A stretch of 48,654 nucleotides of DNA from Neoroseomonas terrae (GTDB lineage: Bacteria; Pseudomonadota; Alphaproteobacteria; Acetobacterales; Acetobacteraceae). Below the pieces are notes generated by a model that did not search any database, was not told the DNA's origin, and was given only the letters and a program-made list of their open reading frames with translations. Position 1 is the first letter of the stretch. Each line of letters begins with the position of its first letter. The DNA is taken from NCBI RefSeq assembly GCF_018129025.1, contig NZ_JAAEDI010000040.1:1-48654 (forward strand), given 5' to 3'. Of this stretch, positions 43,106 to 48,654 are shown piece by piece. A program made the position numbers and the translations under genes.

Positions 43106-45049
43106 TCAGGCCGCTTCGGTCTCAGGTGCCGTATCGGCGGCTGGCGCCTCGGACGGCTTTTCGGCGCGCGGGCGCGGCAGCGGGATCAGCATGAAGGCTG
43201 GGACGACATCGCCGAAGCCCTTCACCGGCGGGCCGAGATCCTCCTGCCGGTAGCGGCGGTCGCGGTCGCGGTCGCGATCCCGGTCGCGCTCGCGGCGCGG
43301 CTCGCGGTCGCCGCGGGCCGGCTCTGCGGTCTCGCGCTCGATCCGGGCGTCGCGATCACGGTCGCGGTCCCGCTCGCGACGCGGCCGCGCCTCGGCGGCT
43401 TCCTCGCGATCGCGGCGGGGGCGAGCCTCGGCCGCCTCGTCACGGTCCCGCTCGCGCGGGGCACGATCGCGGGGCGCGCCGTCACGACGGCCACCGGATT
43501 CACGTCGGCCGACCTCCCGGCGGTCATTGCCGCGGCCCTTGGCGGGCGTGGCAGAACGCCCACGGCCCCGGCCCTTCGGCGCGTTGCGGGCTTCCTCGAT
43601 CTCCTCCTCCGGCACGGGGTCCAGGCCCTCGATCGCCATCCGGGGGATGGGCTTGCCGGTCAGCTTCTCGATCGCCGCGACGTTCTTTGCGTCATCGGCG
43701 GTCGCGATGGTGTAGGCGTGGCCCTCGCGTCCCGCGCGGCCGGTGCGGCCGATACGGTGGACGTAATCCTCGTCGCGGAAGGGCACGTCGAAGTTGAAGA
43801 CGTGGCTCAGCCCGCCGATGTCGATGCCGCGGGCGGCGACGTCCGAGCAGACGAGAAGTTGGAGCTCGCCCGCCTTGAAGGCATTGAGTGTGGCGAAGCG
43901 GGACGCCTGGTCCATGTCGCCATGCAGGGCGCCGACGCTGAAGCGGTGCTTCTTCAGCGACTTGTAGAGGATGTCGACCTCGATCTTCTTGTTGCAGAAG
44001 ATCAGCGCGTTCTGCACCTGCTCGGTGCGGATCATGCGCCGCAGCGCCTCGCGCTTGTCGTGCGGCTGGACGTAGGCGAGGCCGGTGGTGATGGTGGTCG
44101 CGACCGAGGCGGGCGGTGCGACCGTGATCTCCTTCGGATTGGCCAGGAAGGCATCGGCCAGGCGCCGGATCTCGGGCGCCATGGTGGCGCTGAAGAACAG
44201 CGTCTGGCGCATCTGCGGCAGCAGGGAGACGATGCGCTCGACATCGGGGATGAACCCCATGTCCAGCATGCGGTCCGCCTCGTCGATCACCAGCAGCTTC
44301 ACATCCGCCATCAGGATGCGGCCGCGGTCGAACAGGTCGAGCAGCCGGCCCGGCGTCGCGATCAGCACGTCCACGCCCTTCTCGAGCACGTCGCGCTGGT
44401 CGTTCATGCTCTCACCCCCGATCAGCAGGGCGTGGTTGAGCTTCAGGTACTTACCGTACTTCTCGAAATTCTCGGCGACCTGCAGGGCCAGCTCGCGCGT
44501 CGGCTCCAGGATCAGGCTGCGCGGCATGCGCGCCTTGGCCCGGCTGCCGGCCAGGATGTCGAGCATCGGCAGCACGAAGGAGGCGGTCTTGCCCGTGCCG
44601 GTCTGGGCGCAGCCCAGGACGTCCCGGCCCATCATCACCCAGGGGATCGCATGTTCCTGGATAGGGGTGGGGTGGACGTAGCCCGATTCCGAGACGGCGC
44701 GAAGGAGTTCGTCCGACAGGCCGATATCGGCGAAGGTCGTGCGCGGCGGGGCCGGCTCGTCCTCTTCCTCGGAGTATTCGGGAACGTCGTCGTCGCGGTC
44801 CTCGCCGCGCGGCGCCGCGGCGGCGGCCTCCACGGTGTCGGCGTCAGGCGCCTCGCCGGCGGCTTCCGGGGTGTCGGCGGACACCGGAACCTCGGTGGCG
44901 CCTGCGGACGGCTCCGTGGCGGGCTCGGCCGGAGCCTGCTCGGGCACGGATGCCGTCGGCGCGGGCACGGTGGCACCGGCTTCGGGGGTGGGGGCCGGCT
45001 GTGCCGGGGCGTTGACCGCCTCGGCGGTCGCAAAGGGAAGCTCGTTCAA
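43106..45049 (-). CDS. DEAD-box ATP-dependent RNA helicase with charged C-terminal tail
   Basis: A 647-aa RNA helicase. An acidic Pro/Ala-rich N-terminus (about 1-100) precedes the helicase core: Q motif near 128-132, motif I AQTGTGKT at 148-155, DEAD at 256-259, SAT at 287-289, and motif VI HRIGRTGR at 431-438. The tail from about 485 is a run of alternating Arg, Asp and Glu that probably binds RNA and drives condensation, as in RhlE- and DeaD-like proteins. The start is uncertain: a TTG at 45049 gives the natural NELPFA opening with AAGAG upstream, while an ATG at 45073 would add eight residues. A structured leader precedes it. Confidence 0.92.
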   Translation of the reverse strand: MNELPFATAEAVNAPAQPAPTPEAGATVPAPTASVPEQAPAEPATEPSAGATEVPVSADTPEAAGEAPDADTVEAAAAAPRGEDRDDDVPEYSEEEDEPAPPRTTFADIGLSDELLRAVSESGYVHPTPIQEHAIPWVMMGRDVLGCAQTGTGKTASFVLPMLDILAGSRAKARMPRSLILEPTRELALQVAENFEKYGKYLKLNHALLIGGESMNDQRDVLEKGVDVLIATPGRLLDLFDRGRILMADVKLLVIDEADRMLDMGFIPDVERIVSLLPQMRQTLFFSATMAPEIRRLADAFLANPKEITVAPPASVATTITTGLAYVQPHDKREALRRMIRTEQVQNALIFCNKKIEVDILYKSLKKHRFSVGALHGDMDQASRFATLNAFKAGELQLLVCSDVAARGIDIGGLSHVFNFDVPFRDEDYVHRIGRTGRAGREGHAYTIATADDAKNVAAIEKLTGKPIPRMAIEGLDPVPEEEIEEARNAPKGRGRGRSATPAKGRGNDRREVGRRESGGRRDGAPRDRAPRERDRDEAAEARPRRDREEAAEARPRRERDRDRDRDARIERETAEPARGDREPRRERDRDRDRDRDRRYRQEDLGPPVKGFGDVVPAFMLIPLPRPRAEKPSEAPAADTAPETEAA

Positions 45050-45111
45050 GGTCGCTCTTTTCCATGGGCCCATCGCGACGGGCCGACAGCGGGTATGCGG
45101 TGGGTGGCCGA

Positions 45112-45149
45112 GCCCCGTCAGGGCGCACAACGGGGCCGGCGTCCGGCCC
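45112..45149 (-). promoter_or_regulatory. Mutually exclusive hairpins in the helicase leader
   Basis: Stem 1 pairs 45112-45118 (GCCCCGT) with 45130-45136 (ACGGGGC). Stem 2 pairs 45133-45139 (GGGCCGG) with 45143-45149 (CCGGCCC). They share 45133-45136, so only one can form at a time. On the minus strand stem 2 is transcribed first. A further 5-bp stem (45067-45071 with 45080-45084) lies next to the start region. This has the plan of an attenuator or temperature- or helicase-sensitive leader. Confidence 0.5.
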
Positions 45150-45169
45150 GCCAATCCACGAGCGCGCCG

Positions 45170-45198
45170 GATATGCGCCGCTTCATGCAGAAGATCAA
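45170..45198 (-). promoter_or_regulatory. Promoter of the DEAD-box helicase gene
   Basis: On the minus strand TTGATC (45198-45193) and CATATC (45175-45170) are separated by exactly 17 bases. Transcription would begin near 45163, giving a leader of about 113 bases before the TTG start. Confidence 0.55.
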
Positions 45199-45257
45199 GG
45201 TTTTCGGCGTCTCGGTGCGCATGGACTGCCCCGGCCGGCCGCGATACAGGCCCGGAC

Positions 45258-45953
45258 ATGACGCCCATGCCCCTGCTTTTGCTCCCCGGCCTGCTTTGCG
45301 ACGCACGGCTTTGGCGGGACCAGGCCGCGGCGCTGGCCCCGATCGCGGCGCCGGTCGTCGCCGATCTCACCCTGGATGACCGCATCGAGGCCATGGCGGA
45401 ACGCGCCCTGGCGTCGCTCGAGGGGCCCTTCGCCCTCGCGGGCCTGTCGATGGGTGGTTACGTCGCGCTTGAGGTCATGCGTCGGGCCCCCGGGCGGGTG
45501 ACGCGCCTGGCACTGCTCGACACCTCCGCCCGGCCGGATACGGAGGAGCAGAAACGCCGCCGGCGGGGGCTGATCTCGCTGTCGCGCTCGGGCCAGTTCC
45601 GCGGCGTGACGCCGCGGCTACTGCCGTCCCTGATCCACCCGTCGCGGCTGGACGGGCCCGTCGCGGACGATGTGATGGCCATGGCCGAGCGTGTCGGCAA
45701 GGAAGCCTTCCTGCGCCAGCAGGAGGCCATCATGAACCGCGTGGATTCCCGCCCCGGCCTCTCGCAGATCGCGGTGCCCACGCTGGTCGGGGTCGGCGCG
45801 GCGGATGTGCTCACGCCGCCTGAGCTCGCCGCGGAGATGGCGGCGCTGATCCCCGGTGCGCGGCTGCGGCATTTCGCGGGTACGGGCCACCTGCCGACGA
45901 TGGAAACGCCCGAGGCGGTAAACGCTACCTTGGCGGCCTGGCTCGTGGCCTGA
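45258..45953 (+). CDS. Small alpha/beta hydrolase
   Basis: A 231-aa alpha/beta hydrolase. The oxyanion segment is LLLLPGLLCD (6-15), the nucleophile elbow AGLSMGGYVA places S64, an Asp lies in GAADVLTP near 184 and the His in GTGHLPTME at 211. The short sequence and the LPGLLCD opening resemble the BioH/RutD-like and 3-oxoadipate enol-lactonase groups; the substrate is not clear. It diverges from the helicase, with about 208 bases between the starts, and converges with parE. Confidence 0.85.
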   Translation: MTPMPLLLLPGLLCDARLWRDQAAALAPIAAPVVADLTLDDRIEAMAERALASLEGPFALAGLSMGGYVALEVMRRAPGRVTRLALLDTSARPDTEEQKRRRRGLISLSRSGQFRGVTPRLLPSLIHPSRLDGPVADDVMAMAERVGKEAFLRQQEAIMNRVDSRPGLSQIAVPTLVGVGAADVLTPPELAAEMAALIPGARLRHFAGTGHLPTMETPEAVNATLAAWLVA

Positions 45954-46267
45954 TACCGCTCTGCTGCAATACACAGGTGGCAATGCCCGAGCGGCGTTTT
46001 GGCGGGATCGCTTGTCAATGCCGGGAACGACTGCGGATCCGCCGCTTATTTTTGGTTCACTTCGCCGAACTATACTGAGTGTCACGTTCGCGTGCATGCA
46101 TGACTGCAGATATACACTGCGCTAACTCGCACGGAGCGGATCGTCCTTTTCGGACAATCAACATCAGCGTCCAGACCGGCGCCGCCTGTGCGCCATCATC
46201 TGACGCTGGTGGCATAATGGCGGCTGCCCTTTCGGGGTCGCCGCCACCCGCGTGTCGGGCGGCGCGG
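45954..46267. other. 314-base non-coding stretch with an AT-rich pocket
   Basis: No convincing gene is seen between the converging hydrolase and parE genes. The part from about 46040 to 46175 is clearly richer in A and T than its surroundings and includes TATACT (46071), GATATACAC (46109), a TGCATGCA palindrome (near 46094), a CGAAC-N15-GTTCG inverted repeat (46066-46090), and an 8-bp minus-strand hairpin (46139-46159, GATTGTCC/GGACGATC). It could carry a small RNA or a promoter, but no -35/-10 pair at standard spacing was found. Confidence 0.4.
46218..46246 (-). terminator. Probable terminator after parE
   Basis: On the minus strand a 7-bp stem TGGCGGC/GCCGCCA encloses an inner CCC-GAAA-GGG with a GNRA-type loop, followed by TTATG. 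It begins about 22 bases beyond the parE stop. Confidence 0.5.
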
Positions 46268-48250
46268 CTACGCGTCCAGCGCCTCCGCCTCCACACTCGC
46301 CGCATTCTCCTGGATGAACTGGAAGCGCAGTTCCGGCCGGCGGCCCATCAGCGCGTCGATGCGTTCGGAGGTGTAGGCGCGGTCTTCGGGCGGCAGGACC
46401 ACACGCAGCAGCGTCCGCTTCTTGCGGTCCATGGTGGTTTCCTTGAGCGAGGCCGGCGGCATCTCGCCCAGGCCCTTGAAGCGGCTGACCTCGACCTTCT
46501 GGTTGGCCTTGAAGCGCGCCTTCAGCACGCGCTCGCGGTCGGCATCGTCCATCGCATAGACCGACACGCCGCCCGCCTGCAGCCGGTACAGTGGCGGCTG
46601 CGCCAGGAAGACGCGCCCCTCGCGCACCAGTTCCGGCAGTTCCTTATAGAAGAAGGTCATCAGCAGCGCGGCGATGTGCGCGCCGTCGACATCGGCGTCG
46701 GTCATGATGACGACGCGGCCATAGCGCAGGCGCCTGATGTCGAAGCGGTCGCCGACGCCGCAGCCCAGCGCCTCGATCAGGTCCTTCAGCTCCTGGTTCT
46801 GGCGCAGCTTCTCGGTCGACGCGCTGGCGACGTTCAGGATCTTGCCGCGCAGCGGCAGCACGGCCTGGGTCTCGCGGTCGCGAGCCTGTTTAGCGGAACC
46901 GCCGGCGGAATCGCCCTCGACCAGGAACAGTTCCGTCCCTTCCGCGCTCTCCCGCGAGCAATCGGCCAGCTTGCCCGGCAGGCGCAGCTTGCGCGTCGCG
47001 GATTTGCGCGGCGTGTCCTTCTCCGCCCGGCGACGCAGGCGTTCCTCGGCGCGTTCGATCGCGAAGGCGAGCAGATTGTCCGCGGTCGCCGGGTCGCCCG
47101 CGAGCCAATGGTCGAAATGGTCGCGCAGCGCGTTTTCGACCAGCTTCGCGGCCTCGACGTTGGTCAGCTTGTCTTTGGTCTGGCCCTGGAAATGGGGGTT
47201 GCGGATGAAGACCGACAGCATGCCGGCGAGGCCGCCGAGCAGGTCCTCCGCGGTGACGGTGGCGGCGCGCTTGTCCTTCTTCAGCTCGCCATAGGCACGC
47301 AGGCCCTTGACCAGGGCCGCGCGGAACCCGGCCTCATGCGTGCCACCCTGGCCGGTCGGGATGGTGTTGGCATAGGTGTTCAGGAAGCCCTCGCCGCGTT
47401 CCACCCACGTCACGGCCCATTCGACACGGCCCGCGGCTTCGGGGAACTCCGCGAGCCCGGCCCAGGGCGCCGGCACGACGGTTGCTTGGCCCTCGATGGC
47501 GCCCGCGAGGAAGTCGGTGAGTCCGCCGGGGAAATGCAGTACCGCCTCGGCGGGCGTGTCGTCCTTGACCAGCGACGGGTCGCAGGACCAGCGGATCTCG
47601 ACGCCGCGATAGAGATAGGCCTTCGACCGGCAGAAGCGGAACAGCCGCGCCGGCTTGAATTCCAGCGTCCCGAAGATCTCCGGATCGGGCTTGAAGCGGA
47701 TGGTGGTGCCGCGGCGGTTCTGCACCGATCCGGCATTCTTCAGCTTCGTGACCGGCTTGCCGCGCTCGTAGGACTGCGTGAACAGGGTGCGGTCGCGCGC
47801 GACCTCAACCTCCAGCCGCTCGGCAAGCGCATTGACCACCGAGGAACCGACGCCGTGCAGGCCGCCCGAGGTGTCATAGGCCTTGCCGGAGAACTTCCCC
47901 CCCGAATGCAGCGTCGTGAGGATGACCTCGAGCGCCGAGAGCTTGGGGAACTTCGGATGCGGGTCGGTCGGAATGCCGCGGCCGTTGTCGCGCACGGTCA
48001 GCCAGTTGCTGGCTTCGAGCGTCACCTCGATGCGGTCGGCATGGCCGGCCACCGCCTCGTCCATGGCGTTGTCGATGACCTCGGCGGCGAGGTGGTGCAG
48101 CGCGTTCTCGTCTGTGCCGCCGATATACATGCCGGGGCGCCGGCGAACGGGCTCCAGCCCCTCCAGCACCTCAATATCCTTGGCGGAATAGCCTTCGCCC
48201 TGCCCGGCGGCGCCTTTACGCGCGCCGCCCCGGCCGAACAGATCGTTCAT
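46268..48250 (-). CDS. parE: DNA topoisomerase IV subunit B
   Basis: A 660-aa ATPase subunit of topoisomerase IV, which with ParC decatenates daughter chromosomes. The GHKL ATPase domain (about 1-220) has EVIDNAMDEAVAGH near 56 and GGLHGVGSSVVNAL near 110; the transducer domain follows with QGGTHEAGFRAAL near 302. The TOPRIM domain has VEGDSAGG near 446, the PLRGKILNV stretch and DADVDGAHI near 518. Length, and the absence of the long insertion seen in many GyrB proteins, favour ParE over GyrB. The ATG at 48250 has an AAGGGA site. Confidence 0.93.
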   Translation of the reverse strand: MNDLFGRGGARKGAAGQGEGYSAKDIEVLEGLEPVRRRPGMYIGGTDENALHHLAAEVIDNAMDEAVAGHADRIEVTLEASNWLTVRDNGRGIPTDPHPKFPKLSALEVILTTLHSGGKFSGKAYDTSGGLHGVGSSVVNALAERLEVEVARDRTLFTQSYERGKPVTKLKNAGSVQNRRGTTIRFKPDPEIFGTLEFKPARLFRFCRSKAYLYRGVEIRWSCDPSLVKDDTPAEAVLHFPGGLTDFLAGAIEGQATVVPAPWAGLAEFPEAAGRVEWAVTWVERGEGFLNTYANTIPTGQGGTHEAGFRAALVKGLRAYGELKKDKRAATVTAEDLLGGLAGMLSVFIRNPHFQGQTKDKLTNVEAAKLVENALRDHFDHWLAGDPATADNLLAFAIERAEERLRRRAEKDTPRKSATRKLRLPGKLADCSRESAEGTELFLVEGDSAGGSAKQARDRETQAVLPLRGKILNVASASTEKLRQNQELKDLIEALGCGVGDRFDIRRLRYGRVVIMTDADVDGAHIAALLMTFFYKELPELVREGRVFLAQPPLYRLQAGGVSVYAMDDADRERVLKARFKANQKVEVSRFKGLGEMPPASLKETTMDRKKRTLLRVVLPPEDRAYTSERIDALMGRRPELRFQFIQENAASVEAEALDA

Positions 48251-48325
48251 GTCTTGTTCCCTTGCGGCCGGGGAGAATACCGGCCCGCGTCGCCGGAAAC
48301 AACGCGGGCAGCGATTCGATCCGCA

Positions 48326-48654
48326 TCAGGCTCCGAGTTCGAACCCCGACACCGCCGCATCCCGGGCCAGTGCCAGGCTTTCCGCGAAATTGTCGCGTCG
48401 TGCGATGTTGGTGGCCGCCAGCTGCCGCACCGGCCCGCCAGTCGCCGCCGCCGGCGCGATCTCGGCGATCTGGAAGGCGCCGGCCGGCGCATAGCCGCGT
48501 TGCCCCTGGCCTTCCACGAGCGCGAATCCGGATTGCGCCGGACGCACCTGCACGGTCTGTCCGGCCGCGACGCGACCGATTTCGGGGGCGCCGGCCTCGG
48601 GCCGCAGCCGCAGCGGCACCGTCGCGGCCGCCGTCACGCGGCGGGTCGCGCCGG
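48326..48654 (-). CDS. SH3-domain protein, C-terminal part (cut by window edge)
   Basis: The frame is open from the right edge (the N-terminus lies outside) to the stop at 48326, giving at least 109 residues. A bacterial SH3-like unit is visible: PLRLRPEAGAPEIGRVAAGQ, then VQVRPAQSGFALVEGQGQRGYAPAGAF, which matches the LNVRSGPG...GWV plan of SH3b domains. After it comes an alanine-rich segment and a helical C-terminus. Such domains usually occur in exported wall- or envelope-associated proteins. A GTG near 48637 could be an internal start but would leave the domain without its partner, so truncation by the window is preferred. Confidence 0.68.
   Translation of the reverse strand, partial: GATRRVTAAATVPLRLRPEAGAPEIGRVAAGQTVQVRPAQSGFALVEGQGQRGYAPAGAFQIAEIAPAAATGGPVRQLAATNIARRDNFAESLALARDAAVSGFELGA

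Noticed and set aside
43091..45379. 762-codon open frame on the plus strand opposite the helicase gene
   Set aside because: It is a codon-bias shadow of the GC-rich helicase gene; the opposite frame has all helicase motifs and this one has none.
46046..46076. TATACT as a -10 box with an upstream AT-rich -35
   Set aside because: The nearest TTGGTT is 13 bases away and TTATTT 19 bases away; neither spacing is standard.
46057..46305. 82-codon minus-strand frame between the hydrolase and parE
   Set aside because: It overlaps the end of parE, has no ribosome-binding site, and has no protein-like features.

Overview
The window is a very GC-rich (roughly 68-70%) bacterial chromosome segment with densely packed genes. 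The GC content, the orphan TctC/Bug-type binding proteins, the CreBCD locus, the alphaproteobacterial-style suf operon and the tRNA-Thr(TGT) without an encoded CCA suggest an alphaproteobacterium of the Acetobacteraceae (Roseomonas-like). That placement is an inference from gene content and style. No insertion sequence, prophage, CRISPR array or rRNA gene was seen.

Layout. 1-1034: the start of a TonB-like energy transducer that runs off the left edge, tRNA-Thr, and two very small ORFs. 1132-4889: a CreC/CreB-like histidine kinase and response regulator divergent from creD; the shared promoter region carries a TGCAC-N6-TGCAC direct repeat and further TGCA cores in 11-bp phase. 4923-8762: AMP-forming acyl-CoA ligase, rhodanese, DUF3237 protein and a TctC-type binding protein. 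8763-9175: a non-coding spacer with two inverted copies of a two-hairpin element. 9176-12774: a polar amino acid ABC transporter whose permease pair is separated from its ATPase and binding protein by an opposite-strand secreted MORN-like gene. 12917-19683: a small membrane protein, then a minus-strand run of SDR, secreted protein, ADP-forming acyl-CoA synthetase, MFS transporter, nitroreductase and Nudix hydrolase. 19808-24149: NitT/TauT-type ABC transporter, cyclopropane-fatty-acid synthase and GNAT acetyltransferase. 24109-28050: two large polysaccharide pyruvyl transferase-family proteins, one of them a glycosyltransferase-TPR-pyruvyltransferase fusion. 28193-30191: alpha/beta hydrolase and GAF-GGDEF diguanylate cyclase. 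30338-36816: a complete suf operon, regulator-sufB-C-D-S-U-T-A. 36824-42950: metallo-beta-lactamase-fold protein, FkbM-like methyltransferase, RumA/TrmA-type RNA methyltransferase, a second TctC protein, DUF2721 protein and glutaryl-CoA dehydrogenase. 43106-48654: DEAD-box RNA helicase with a structured leader, alpha/beta hydrolase, parE, and the C-terminal part of an SH3-domain protein cut by the right edge.

How the parts fit. The suf operon is self-contained: SufS removes sulfur from cysteine, SufU is the likely acceptor, SufBCD is the scaffold, SufA and SufT act in delivery or maturation, and the Rrf2 protein is the likely Fe-S-sensing regulator. Acyl-CoA chemistry recurs (AMP-forming ligase, ADP-forming ligase, MFE-2-like SDR, glutaryl-CoA dehydrogenase), fitting an organism living on organic and aromatic acids. 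The most unusual features are the phased repeats in the cre promoter region, the mutually exclusive hairpins in the helicase leader, the GT-TPR-pyruvyltransferase fusion with its pyruvyltransferase partner, and a SufU with an extra CxxC pair. I found no single locus that I can defend as a wholly new system.
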